Positions 1 to 8,339 of a stretch of DNA of 64,000 nt are shown here, one piece after another; positions within the stretch are counted from its first letter, which is position 1, and each line of letters starts with the position of its first letter. The DNA comes from Oceanobacillus sp. J11TS1. GTDB taxonomy: Bacteria > Bacillota > Bacilli > Bacillales > Amphibacillaceae. The stretch lies in contig NZ_BORO01000014.1 of the NCBI RefSeq assembly GCF_018333215.1, forward strand, positions 1-64,000. Direction: 5' to 3'. Both the position numbers and the translations under genes were made by a program. The notes under the pieces were generated by a model. It had not been told where the DNA came from, searched no databases, and was given only the letters and a program-made list of their open reading frames with translations.

Positions 1-134
1 TGGTTCATAGGCCAAGACCCAACTATGGAAAAAAGCGTTGGCCTTACCACCAAGGCTACCATGCCCACTACTCCATGTAAAACCGGTGCACTTCCTGGGA
101 ATTTACACATACTTATTGACAGTACCTTAAAGTC
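1..134. other. left edge, no gene recognised
   Basis: No reading frame with a ribosome binding site is visible. A small inverted repeat (GCCTT ... AAGGC) lies near base 50. The segment is somewhat richer in G+C than the following DNA and could be the end of an element that continues to the left, but nothing in it is diagnostic. Confidence 0.3.
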
Positions 135-483
135 GCTCCAAACTAGAAAAAAGCGCTCCACTTCAGGCTAAAGTCGCTCCAAAAAAGAGAAAAGCGCTCC
201 ATCCGGAGGGAAAGGCGCTCCAAAAAGGAGAAAAGCGCTCCGTCCAGAGTGGAAGCCGCTCCGAAATAGAAAGAAGCGCTCCGTCCAGAGTGGAAGCCGC
301 TCCGAAATAGAAAGAAGCGCTCCGTCCAGAGTGGAAGCCGCTCCAAAAAGAAGAAAAGCGCTCCACCCCAGTTCAAAGCCGCTCCAAAATAGAAAAAAGC
401 GCTCCGCCCCAGGCCAAAGCCGCTCCAAAATTAAGAAACACGCTCCATCTCTGCCAGAAGTCGCCCCAAGAGAAACTCACTCC
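135..483 (-). repeat. GGAGCG periodic array 1 (41-bp period)
   Basis: On the minus strand the hexamer GGAGCG, seen here as CGCTCC, recurs about 17-18 times. The gctcc core begins at 135, 155, 176, 196, 217, 237, 258, 278, 299, 319, 340, 360, 381, 401, 422 and 442, so spacing alternates exactly 20 and 21 bp. Copies at 463 (gcccc) and about 479 are degenerate. Spacer text alternates between two types, giving a 41-bp unit; the middle units (about 240-340) are nearly identical. Long open frames exist in all phases only because the unit lacks stops. Two more arrays occur at 21481 and 60010. Confidence 0.9.
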
Positions 484-494
484 AACCGACTATT

Positions 495-635
495 CTATTC
501 TTCTTTTTCTTCAGCTTCTTCTGCAAGTCTACTTGCAATCCATCGTTTAGCTGTCTCTTCATCAATCTCATATTCTTTTCCTGCCCGTAGTAATTCACCG
601 TGATAGGCTGTTTGAACGTTCATTTTTACTTTCAT
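495..635 (-). CDS. small conserved-type hypothetical protein, 46 aa
   Basis: The minus strand reads AAAGGAG, six bases, then an ATG opening a 46-residue frame that begins MKVKMNVQTAYHGELL and ends in a run of Glu/Lys (EEAEEKEE). The strong ribosome binding site and the mixed charged/hydrophobic composition support a real gene. The middle (GKEYEIDEETAKRWIASRLAEE) looks like a short helical domain of the kind seen in small phage or Bacillus hypothetical proteins. I do not recognise a function. The 41-bp array begins 12 bases beyond its stop and reads in the same direction. Confidence 0.6.
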   Translation of the reverse strand: MKVKMNVQTAYHGELLRAGKEYEIDEETAKRWIASRLAEEAEEKEE

Positions 636-1059
636 TATGATTCTCCTTTGGTAAAGTTGTCTACTTATATCATATCATACTGGAATTGTTCAATTATATA
701 TTTTGGTTTTGACCCGAAATATTAAAATAAAATCCAATGGAAAAAGCAAAGGAACCTATACTATACTTTTATCCATTGGATAAGGTGAAGTAAATTTATC
801 GTCTCTGTTTTAAAATAGTAAATCCATAAGCGGGTAATAAATCTTTTTAATTCTTTAATAAATATAGAAAGTAGTGGTCTAACTATGTATCAAAACGTAT
901 AAAAGTAGCAAGTTGCAAGAAAACATTTGCATATATAGCGCAACAAAAATTAGGAATAAAGAGGCTTATATAATATTGTTTTATCAATCTTTTAAGAAGT
1001 TTATTAAAAAACACTTGTCCTATTTTAAAATAAATGCTACTATTAATCATGAAATCAAT

Positions 1060-1071
1060 GCAAACGTTTGC
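1060..1071. promoter_or_regulatory. LacI-family operator candidate
   Basis: The perfect 12-bp palindrome GCAAACGTTTGC with a central CG is the form bound by LacI/GalR-family regulators such as MalR and MsmR. It lies 100 bases before the binding-protein gene, and a LacI-type regulator is encoded in the same operon at 4305. Confidence 0.55.
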
Positions 1072-1123
1072 TTAAAAAGTTGCATGCATTTCATAGTAAT
1101 AGTTTTATATTTTTTATGTATGT

Positions 1124-1137
1124 TGAAAGCGCTTTAT
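1124..1137. promoter_or_regulatory. cre site (CcpA) candidate
   Basis: TGAAAGCGCTTTAT fits the catabolite-responsive element consensus (TG-N-AA-N-CG-N...). It lies downstream of the presumed promoter and 35 bases before the first gene, the usual place for CcpA road-block repression of a sugar operon. Confidence 0.6.
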
Positions 1138-1171
1138 TAGGCTTTCGAAAATTACACAGGGGGTGCAGGGG

Positions 1172-2467
1172 TTGAATAAATCATTTTTGAAAAAAGGGTT
1201 TATTGCAAGTATGTTAACAGGGGTATTGGTTTTGGGAGCGTGTTCATCAGGAGACGGTAATGATGAAGCGGCAGATGGACAGACTGTCGTAGATATTTTT
1301 CAATTCAAAGTGGAGTTCAAGGATCAATTTGAGCAAATTGTACAGGACTTTGAAGAAGAAAATCCGGATATTAAAATTAATGTGCAGACTGTAGGCGGTG
1401 GAAATGATTATGGGGCAGCATTGAAATCCTCCTTCGCAGCAGGAAATGAACCAGATATCTTTAATGTAGGAGGTCCTTCAGATGTTGATGAATACCGTGA
1501 CTACTTAGCGGATTTATCAGATACAGAAGCGGCTTCCCAAGCTTTGGAAGGTACATTGGATGGAGTAGAGCAGCAGAATGGCGAAATCCTTGGACTGCCA
1601 TATAATCAGGAAGGTTACGGATACATTTACAATAAAGAGATATTTGAACAGGCTGGGGTAGACGCTGAAAGTATTTCAACGTATGAAGATTTAGAAGAAG
1701 CATTTGCGACGATAGATAGCCAGAAAGAAGAGTTAGGAATTGATGCAGTCATTGCACTTCCTGCAAAAGAGTTGTGGGTTATGGGTAATCACTTAGGAAA
1801 CACTTTTTTTGCATCTGATTTTGATAACAGTATTGTCGAAGCTTATGAGGCAGATACAATTCCACTGGAAAGGAGTCAAGAATTAAAGCGGATGCTGGAT
1901 TTACAAAATGAGTATTCCGTTCAGCCGGTACTCAGTTTAGATTATTCACAGCAAGTAGAGCAACTATTTTCCACAGGACGTGTAGCAGTAATTCAGCAAG
2001 GTAACTGGGTATACCCGACAATTGAGCAAATGGATGCAGAGTTTGCAGAAAATAATATTGGCATGATTCCGATCCCAGTTGATGGATTAGAAGGACATCT
2101 TCCAGTAGGTGTACCAAATTACTGGGGTGTGAATAAACAGTCCGATGAGGAAGTACAAGAGGCAGCAAAACAGTTCCTGGATTGGATGTATACATCGGAT
2201 ACTGGAAAAGATTTCGTTTTAAACGAATTTAAATTTATTCCGGCATATGATGGATACGATGAAGAACAGATTGCTGATCCGCTTTCTAAGGAAGTTTACA
2301 AATACTCTCAGGAAGGAAACACTATTGGCTGGGTATTTTTAGGAACACCTAACGGATGGCAAGAACATGTTTTAGGCGCAGAAATGCAGCGTTATTTAAG
2401 TGGGGATGCTTCGTGGGATGAAGCGATGGAAAGTGCCATTTCACAATGGGAAAGCGCCAGAAAATAA
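1172..2467 (+). CDS. sugar ABC transporter substrate-binding lipoprotein
   Basis: This is a family 1 extracellular solute-binding protein of about 431 residues that would capture an oligosaccharide outside the membrane. A lysine-rich start, a hydrophobic stretch and the lipobox LVLGACSS give a lipid-anchored mature protein. The mature N-terminus is acidic and flexible. I chose the TTG at 1172 because AGGGGGTG stands six bases ahead; a GTG at 1163 is in frame but has no room for a ribosome binding site. It is the first gene of the carbohydrate operon, followed by its permeases. The ligand is not deducible from sequence; the downstream enzymes suggest a glucoside. Confidence 0.88.
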   Translation: MNKSFLKKGFIASMLTGVLVLGACSSGDGNDEAADGQTVVDIFQFKVEFKDQFEQIVQDFEEENPDIKINVQTVGGGNDYGAALKSSFAAGNEPDIFNVGGPSDVDEYRDYLADLSDTEAASQALEGTLDGVEQQNGEILGLPYNQEGYGYIYNKEIFEQAGVDAESISTYEDLEEAFATIDSQKEELGIDAVIALPAKELWVMGNHLGNTFFASDFDNSIVEAYEADTIPLERSQELKRMLDLQNEYSVQPVLSLDYSQQVEQLFSTGRVAVIQQGNWVYPTIEQMDAEFAENNIGMIPIPVDGLEGHLPVGVPNYWGVNKQSDEEVQEAAKQFLDWMYTSDTGKDFVLNEFKFIPAYDGYDEEQIADPLSKEVYKYSQEGNTIGWVFLGTPNGWQEHVLGAEMQRYLSGDASWDEAMESAISQWESARK

Positions 2468-2584
2468 GTCATAGAAAAGGAGATGCTTTAAAGAGCAGAA
2501 AATATTTCTTTAGAGCAACTCCTTCTATTCTAAAAACGACCTTATTTACAGTTTATAAGATGAAGAGAGCATGGTGATGCAGGT

Positions 2585-3445
2585 ATGAAAAACAAAAGTC
2601 TATCCTTTTGGCTATTTATGACGCCAACGTTAGTAGCATTGGCATTAGTCGTATTTGTTCCTTTTGTATATGGTTTTATTTATTCCTTCTCAGATTGGAA
2701 TGGATTGCACGCCACCGAATTTTTAGGGTTGGATCATTATGTGAATTTGATTCAAAGCGAAAATTTTCTAAGTGCGATATGGTTTACAATTAAATTTGCT
2801 GTTGTATCCATTGTACTGGTTAATGTAATTGGGCTTGGGCTTGCGTTATTAGTAACGCAGCATTTAAAGGTCAGTAATTTATTCCGGACTGTATTCTTTA
2901 TGCCAAACTTAATTGGTGGATTGATTTTAGGTTTCATTTGGCAATTTATCTTTGTTAGTGCATTTGACAGTGCAGGTCGTTTGCTTGGCTGGGAATTCTT
3001 GCAAGGGTGGCTGGCTGATCCGACAACGGGCTTTTGGGGCTTGGTCATTCTAAATGCGTGGCAATATAGCGGTTATATTATGATTATTTACATTGCATAC
3101 TTAGAGGCGGTTCCTAAAGAATTAATAGAAGCGGCAGATATTGATGGAGCGAATCCTTTTCAACGTTTTTGGAAGGTGACATTTCCGCTTGTTGCTCCGG
3201 CATTTACCATTAGCATGTTTTTAACTCTGTCGAATGCATTTAAAATGTATGACCAAAACCTTGCTTTAACAGGCGGTGGACCTTTTAAATCAACGGAAAT
3301 GATTGCCATGGATATTTATAACACGGCCTTTAGTGAAAATAATATGGCCTTTGCCCAGGCAAAAGCAGTTGTCTTCTTTATACTTGTTGCGGCAGTAGCA
3401 TTAACACAAGTTTACTATAACAAAAAAAGGGAGGTTGATTTATAA
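2585..3445 (+). CDS. sugar ABC transporter permease (MalF/UgpA type)
   Basis: A 286-residue integral membrane protein with six predicted membrane segments. The EAA loop near residues 178-200 (EAADIDGANPFQRFWKVTFP) is the contact site for the ATPase subunit. It forms the channel with the next gene product, which it overlaps by one base (TAATG). The 117-base gap from the binding-protein gene may hold a processing or attenuation site, which commonly lowers permease levels relative to binding protein. No ATPase gene is present in the cluster. Confidence 0.9.
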   Translation: MKNKSLSFWLFMTPTLVALALVVFVPFVYGFIYSFSDWNGLHATEFLGLDHYVNLIQSENFLSAIWFTIKFAVVSIVLVNVIGLGLALLVTQHLKVSNLFRTVFFMPNLIGGLILGFIWQFIFVSAFDSAGRLLGWEFLQGWLADPTTGFWGLVILNAWQYSGYIMIIYIAYLEAVPKELIEAADIDGANPFQRFWKVTFPLVAPAFTISMFLTLSNAFKMYDQNLALTGGGPFKSTEMIAMDIYNTAFSENNMAFAQAKAVVFFILVAAVALTQVYYNKKREVDL

Positions 3446-4263
3446 TGAAGCAAAAGAAGCGGAATCGTCTAATATTAACGATAACAGGAATCTTTTTAAC
3501 TTTGTTATGGATATCTCCTTTCTATTTAATGTTTACAAACGCATTTAAAATGAAGAGCGATATATTTACCAATATTATCGGTTTACCGAAAGAATGGACA
3601 TTTGAAAATTTCCAGCAGGCATTTATTGATCTAGATTTTGTTAACTCTTTTATGAATTCGGTTATTGTTTCTGTTTTAAGTGTTGGATTATTGATTATTT
3701 TCTCATCGATGGCTGGTTATGCATTGGCGCGTAATACAAGTAAATTAAGTGGAGTCATCTTTTTAATATTTGTCGCGGCCATGCTGATACCGTTCCAATC
3801 GGTTATGATTCCGCTTGTTTCTATCTTTGGACAAGCTGACATGCTTAATCGCTCAGGACTAATCTTTATGTATTTAGGATTTGGAGCAAGTTTATCCATA
3901 TTCCTATATCATGGTGCGATGACAGGGATCTCAAAATCCTTGGATGAAGCAGCAATTATCGACGGTGCCAACCGTTGGCAATTATTCTGGAAAATTATCT
4001 TCCCTATGTTGAAACCAATTTCTGTTACAGTAATGATTTTAAACTTGATTTGGATTTGGAATGATTATCTTCTACCGTCACTTGTATTAAATGCGGAAGA
4101 AGCAACGATTCCGCTTAAAATGTTCTTTTTCTTTGGTCAATATACAAAACAATGGCATTTAGCGCTAGCTGGACTAGCTATTGCTGTTATCCCGGTTATT
4201 ATCATATATTTCTTTGCGCAAAAGCATATTATCAAAGGGGTGTCAGAAGGTGCTGTTAAATAG
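3445..4263 (+). CDS. sugar ABC transporter permease (MalG/AraQ type)
   Basis: A 272-residue partner permease with six predicted membrane spans and the EAA motif (DEAAIIDGANRWQLFWKIIFP) near residues 165-190. The start codon overlaps the preceding stop, indicating translational coupling. Together with the upstream permease it should form a CUT1-family importer that relies on an ATPase encoded elsewhere, as B. subtilis sugar importers do with MsmX. Confidence 0.9.
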   Translation: MKQKKRNRLILTITGIFLTLLWISPFYLMFTNAFKMKSDIFTNIIGLPKEWTFENFQQAFIDLDFVNSFMNSVIVSVLSVGLLIIFSSMAGYALARNTSKLSGVIFLIFVAAMLIPFQSVMIPLVSIFGQADMLNRSGLIFMYLGFGASLSIFLYHGAMTGISKSLDEAAIIDGANRWQLFWKIIFPMLKPISVTVMILNLIWIWNDYLLPSLVLNAEEATIPLKMFFFFGQYTKQWHLALAGLAIAVIPVIIIYFFAQKHIIKGVSEGAVK

Positions 4264-4304
4264 TGACATCGAAGCATCCTATTAAAAGAAAGGGAGGCTT
4301 TCTG

Positions 4305-5357
4305 ATGGCAATTACCATTAAAGATGTAGCAAAAGCTGCAAAGGTATCACCTTCAACCGTTTCGAGAGTGATATCTGACAGCAACCATATTAGTGAAAAA
4401 ACAAAGAAAAAAGTTCGTGAGGTAATGGAGGAGCTTGGTTATCATATTAACTTAAATGCAAGAGGACTTGTCCAGCAATCGACAAAAACGCTTGGTATTG
4501 TATTAAAATATTCGGAAAATGTTGCATGGAAATGGGTGAATCCTTTTGTATCAGAAGTTTTACAGGGAATTGGCTCTCACTGTCATGAACATGGTTACAG
4601 TATCATGATTACAACAGGAAATACTGAAGAAGAAATCTACGCGGATACTGTCAAAATGGTTCAAGGAAAACAAGTTGATGGGATAATTGTTCTCTATGCA
4701 AAAGAGGGGGATAGGGTAGTGCCATTCCTTCTTGAAGCAGAAATTCCGTTTGCGGTAATCGGAAAACCAGTTGACCGTATCAATGAGGTCATGTATGTGG
4801 ATAACGACAATGTCCAGGCTGCCAAAGATGCGACGGAGTTTTTATTGAGTAAGCATCATCAAAAAATTGGATTTATTGGGGACAATCCAACTTTCCAAGT
4901 TATTCAGGACCGTGTAGATGGATACTTTAAAGCGCTGGAATGGAAAGGCTTTCCGAGAGATGAGGGCTACGTTAAGTTTATCCGGGACCCAGAAGATGAA
5001 GGTGCTGTATTAGATGAATTTCTTAAGATGAAAAATCCGCCGACAGCACTTATCATTTCTTCCCCGCTACAAGGTGTCGGTATTTTAAAAAGCATGCAGG
5101 AAAACCATTTACATGTACCAGAAGATATGAGCCTAATCGTTTTTAATAAAACATTAATTACGGATCTTTCTATTCCGAAGCTCACAGCAGTTGATACACA
5201 GACATATCAGCTGGGGTATGAAGCGTCCAGAGGCGTAGTCGAGTTGATTAATAATCCGGATACCTTTAAGCGGAGTGTGATTATCCCGACAAAGATTGAA
5301 TTAGGTGAATCACATCGCAGTCTAAAGTCTGCTAAACCGGAATTCGTGAAAAAATAA
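4305..5357 (+). CDS. LacI-family transcriptional regulator
   Basis: A 350-residue regulator with an N-terminal helix-turn-helix (TIKDVAKAAKVSPSTVSRVI), a hinge helix and a periplasmic-binding-protein-like sensor domain. The N-terminal third resembles MalR-type regulators of maltose-related sugars. The start is the ATG at 4305, preceded by AGGGAGG seven bases away; an in-frame GTG at 4263 overlaps the previous stop but lacks such a site. It lies inside the operon, so it probably autoregulates, with the palindrome at 1060-1071 as the likely operator. Confidence 0.88.
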   Translation: MAITIKDVAKAAKVSPSTVSRVISDSNHISEKTKKKVREVMEELGYHINLNARGLVQQSTKTLGIVLKYSENVAWKWVNPFVSEVLQGIGSHCHEHGYSIMITTGNTEEEIYADTVKMVQGKQVDGIIVLYAKEGDRVVPFLLEAEIPFAVIGKPVDRINEVMYVDNDNVQAAKDATEFLLSKHHQKIGFIGDNPTFQVIQDRVDGYFKALEWKGFPRDEGYVKFIRDPEDEGAVLDEFLKMKNPPTALIISSPLQGVGILKSMQENHLHVPEDMSLIVFNKTLITDLSIPKLTAVDTQTYQLGYEASRGVVELINNPDTFKRSVIIPTKIELGESHRSLKSAKPEFVKK

Positions 5358-5402
5358 ATTAGCCATAGGTTAAAAATCGGAAATAGGTAAGGAGCATGCA
5401 CA

Positions 5403-6110
5403 ATGAATATAGTAGTATGGAATGAAAATCGTCACGAAAAAACAAATGAAACAGTAGCATCCATTTATCCAAATGGAATCCACGGAGCAATCGCCGGCTT
5501 TTTAACAGAAACGGGGCATGATGTTACCACAGCAACTTTAGATGAACCGGAACATGGATTATCCGAAGAATTATTAAATAATACAGATGTACTTGTCTGG
5601 TGGGGACATATGGCACATGATGAAGTACAGGATGACATCGTAGAAAGAGTAAAACAGCGCGTGTTAGACGGTATGGGGTTAATCGTTCTTCATTCCGGGC
5701 ACTTTTCAAAAATCTTTAAATCCTTGATGGGGACAGGCTGTGATTTGAAATGGCGTGAATCCGATGATACAGAACGTGTATGGAATGTTGATCCAACGCA
5801 TCCAATTGCCAAAGGAATCAGTGAGTATTTTGAAATTGAAAAAGAGGAAATGTACGGGGAACATTTTGATATCCCAACGCCAGAAGAATTAATCTTTGTC
5901 AGCTGGTTTACTGGCGGAGAAGTATTCCGCAGCGGAGCTACCTTTAAGCGTGGTCGAGGAAGAATATTCTATTTCCGTCCTGGCCATGAAACGTACCCGA
6001 CCTATCATCAGGCAGAGGTGCAGCAAGTCATTAAAAATGCAGTGGAATGGGCGAAAAATCAAGATACACCAAAACATACGTATGGCAATGTAGAGCCAAT
6101 TGAAAAATAA
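5403..6110 (+). CDS. ThuA-like trehalose utilisation protein
   Basis: A 235-residue class-I glutamine amidotransferase-like fold of the ThuA family. Conserved-looking stretches include NENRHEK near the N-terminus, [27 protein letters not shown] and [10 protein letters not shown]. In rhizobia ThuA works with the Gfo/Idh-type oxidoreductase ThuB on trehalose and related disaccharides, producing 3-keto forms; its exact chemistry is not settled. Here an oxidoreductase gene follows after 27 bases, the same ThuA-ThuB order. Confidence 0.82.
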   Translation: MNIVVWNENRHEKTNETVASIYPNGIHGAIAGFLTETGHDVTTATLDEPEHGLSEELLNNTDVLVWWGHMAHDEVQDDIVERVKQRVLDGMGLIVLHSGHFSKIFKSLMGTGCDLKWRESDDTERVWNVDPTHPIAKGISEYFEIEKEEMYGEHFDIPTPEELIFVSWFTGGEVFRSGATFKRGRGRIFYFRPGHETYPTYHQAEVQQVIKNAVEWAKNQDTPKHTYGNVEPIEK

Positions 6111-6137
6111 GAATAATAGATAGAGAGGGAGATAATT

Positions 6138-7166
6138 ATGACTTTAAATATTGCAGTTATCGGATGCGGAAGTATTGCAAAGCATCGCCATTTACCAGAA
6201 TATGCACAGAACGAACAGGTGAATATTGCAGCCGTTTGTGACATTGTTCCAGAACGTGCAGAAGCAGCAGCGGATAAATATCATGCAAAAGCATATACGG
6301 ATTATAAAACCCTTCTAAAAGAAGAAAACATTGATGCGGTCAGCGTCTGTCTGCCAAATTACTTACATGCTCCTGTCAGCATTGATGCATTAAATGCAGG
6401 TGTACATGTACTTTGTGAAAAACCGATGGCAACCTCTGCAGAAGAAGCAGATAGTATGATTGAAGCTGCCGAACGAAATGGGAAAAAACTGATGATTGGA
6501 CATAATCAGCGTTTTGTTGCCTCCCATCAAAAAGCAAGAGAATTGATTGCATCAGGTGATATTGGAAAGGTTTACAGCTTCCGTGCCACGTTTGGGCATG
6601 GCGGTCCTGAAGGGTGGAGTGCTGACGGGAAAGACAGCTGGTTCTTTAAAAAGGATGAAGCATTTATTGGGGCAATGGGTGATTTAGGCGTACATAAAGC
6701 GGATTTAATCCGTTATATCTTGCAAGAGGAAATGGTCGAAGTCGGTGCATTTGTGGAAACCAGTGCAAAAGAAAATGCAGATGTAGATGATAATGCAACA
6801 CTCATTCTCAAATCTGAAAAAGGTACGATTGGCACATTGGCAGCCAGCTGGGCATACACAGCAAAAGAAGATAATTCAACTATCATTTATGGAGAGAAAG
6901 CAACCCTTCGCTTGGAAGATCACCCAACCTATTCCTTAGTAGCACAATATGCAAATGGAGAAGTTGTAAAGTATGAACTTGGTGCGATCCAATCTAATGA
7001 TGAAGGCGGACAGACTACGACACATGTGATTGATCATTTTATCGAATCGATTCAAAATGATACAACGCCGTTAATTGATGGGGAAGAAGGCAAGAAATCA
7101 CTGGAAATTATTCTGGGAGCCTTAGAATCTGTCGAAACAAAAAGAATCTATTCATTGGAGAAGTGA
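6138..7166 (+). CDS. Gfo/Idh/MocA-family sugar oxidoreductase (ThuB/YcjS-like)
   Basis: A 342-residue NAD(P)-dependent oxidoreductase. The N-terminal Rossmann motif is GCGSIAKHRH (residues 9-18), the family signature CEKPMA is at 93-98, and the C-terminal domain carries GDLGVHKADLI with the Asp and His expected for catalysis. Ribosome binding site GAGAGGGAG. It follows the ThuA-like gene and precedes a second member of the family by only six bases, suggesting a linked oxidation/reduction pair. Family members oxidise the 3-hydroxyl of glucosides or inositols; the substrate here is inferred. Confidence 0.85.
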   Translation: MTLNIAVIGCGSIAKHRHLPEYAQNEQVNIAAVCDIVPERAEAAADKYHAKAYTDYKTLLKEENIDAVSVCLPNYLHAPVSIDALNAGVHVLCEKPMATSAEEADSMIEAAERNGKKLMIGHNQRFVASHQKARELIASGDIGKVYSFRATFGHGGPEGWSADGKDSWFFKKDEAFIGAMGDLGVHKADLIRYILQEEMVEVGAFVETSAKENADVDDNATLILKSEKGTIGTLAASWAYTAKEDNSTIIYGEKATLRLEDHPTYSLVAQYANGEVVKYELGAIQSNDEGGQTTTHVIDHFIESIQNDTTPLIDGEEGKKSLEIILGALESVETKRIYSLEK

Positions 7167-7172
7167 CGAATC

Positions 7173-8210
7173 ATGGAACGATTAAAAATGGGATTGATAG
7201 GTGTCGGCGGGATTGCCGAGAACCGGCATATCCCCGCCTATCAAGCATGGAGTGAGCATGTGGAGATAACAGCACTACAGGATGTTAACCTTGTCCGTGC
7301 GAAAGAAGTAGCTGAAAAATATGCGATTCCAAACGTGTTTGAAGATTATTTGGAACTATTCAAGCATGTTGATGCAGTAACGATTTGTACACCAAATAAA
7401 TTCCACGAAGCAATTGCAGTGGCCGCTTTAAACCAGGGTGTTCATGTCTTGTGTGAAAAACCGATGGCCATGAATGCAGATGAAGGCAGGCGAATGATAG
7501 AAGCAGCAGAAAAAAATAATCGCATCCTGATGATTGGCTATCACTATCGATTTATGGAGGCTGTTGCTCTGGCAAAAAAATCAATGGAAGAAGTGGGGAA
7601 CCCCATTGTGACACGAGTCCAGGCTCTACGCCAAAGAAAAGTTCCGGGCTGGGGTGTATTTATTAATAAACAGCTTCAAGGCGGAGGAAGCTTGATTGAT
7701 TGGGGATGTCATTTGCTTGACGCTTCATTGTGGCTAGTTTCTCCATCAAAACCTGTAGAAGTGAATGCACAAACCTATCAGTGCTTAAGTAAACAGCCTG
7801 AACAGGTAAATGACTGGGGAAGTTATGACCATGAAGCCATCGATGTAGATGATCATGTGAGCGCTTATATCCGTTTTGATGACCAGAGCACCCTTCTATT
7901 TGAATGTTCCTGGGCAGCTAATATAAAGGAAGATCATACGCATATTTCCATATCAGGGGAAAAAGGCGGGTTAAGTGTCTTTCCCTATGAAGTCTATCAG
8001 CCTAAATACGGCAGAATGATGGAAACGAATACAGATTTGAAGGAAGACGATCAGCAGGCAGGTATATTTCAAGCAAAGAATTTTATTGATGCCTGTCTAG
8101 GAAAAGAAAAACTAAAACATAATCCAAACGATGCGTTACAAGTAACAAAAGTAATCGATGCCATTTATGAAAGCAGTGAGCATGGAAAAAGTATTTTTCT
8201 CGAAGCTTAA
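7173..8210 (+). CDS. Gfo/Idh/MocA-family sugar oxidoreductase, second paralogue
   Basis: A 345-residue protein with Rossmann motif GVGGIAENRHIP near residue 10, CEKPMA at 94-99, and a catalytic-type IDWGCHLLDASLWL in the C-terminal domain. It is clearly divergent from the preceding oxidoreductase, so it is not a recent duplicate. In E. coli the ycj locus also pairs two such enzymes (YcjQ and YcjS), one oxidising and one reducing C3, with a TIM-barrel epimerase between their steps. The same three enzyme types are contiguous here. Confidence 0.85.
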   Translation: MERLKMGLIGVGGIAENRHIPAYQAWSEHVEITALQDVNLVRAKEVAEKYAIPNVFEDYLELFKHVDAVTICTPNKFHEAIAVAALNQGVHVLCEKPMAMNADEGRRMIEAAEKNNRILMIGYHYRFMEAVALAKKSMEEVGNPIVTRVQALRQRKVPGWGVFINKQLQGGGSLIDWGCHLLDASLWLVSPSKPVEVNAQTYQCLSKQPEQVNDWGSYDHEAIDVDDHVSAYIRFDDQSTLLFECSWAANIKEDHTHISISGEKGGLSVFPYEVYQPKYGRMMETNTDLKEDDQQAGIFQAKNFIDACLGKEKLKHNPNDALQVTKVIDAIYESSEHGKSIFLEA

Positions 8211-8276
8211 CTGACAGTAAGTCCCCGTTTCAAGCATTCCTAAGCCACTAAGAAGAATAAGTGGGGTCACTGCCAG
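8211..8276. repeat. structured intergenic element
   Basis: Outer arms CTGACAGT and ACTGCCAG pair with one mismatch; inside them CCCC/GGGG and a CCACT/AGTGG hairpin can form. It lies between the second oxidoreductase and the isomerase. It may be a copy of a dispersed intergenic repeat or a processing site; there is no T-tract. Confidence 0.4.
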
Positions 8277-8339
8277 TATAAGCCCGATTGGCCACAGAAG
8301 GAAGTTTCACTTTATAAACTAAGGGGAGGTAAACGGATT

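Larger units (their letters stand above)
636..1171. other. regulatory intergenic region upstream of the sugar operon
   Basis: This 536-base A+T-rich spacer has no convincing gene. Its right half carries a possible promoter (TTGCAT at 1080-1085, 17 bases, TTTTAT at 1103-1108), a LacI-type palindrome and a cre-like site, described separately. Confidence 0.6.

Noticed and set aside
1-134. End of an insertion sequence
   Set aside because: Only a short inverted repeat and slightly different composition are seen; no transposase frame or terminal repeat can be identified.
135-483. CRISPR array
   Set aside because: The repeated part is only about six bases, spacers are themselves repeated, and no cas genes are present.
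135-603. Several overlapping frames on both strands rich in WSAF, LERL and KAL patterns
   Set aside because: They are translations of the 41-bp repeat in different phases and have no start signals. Only the 46-aa minus-strand gene beyond the array is supported.
913-1140. 75-aa frame before the binding-protein gene
   Set aside because: It overlaps the operator and promoter region, starts without a ribosome binding site and has the composition of A+T-rich non-coding DNA.
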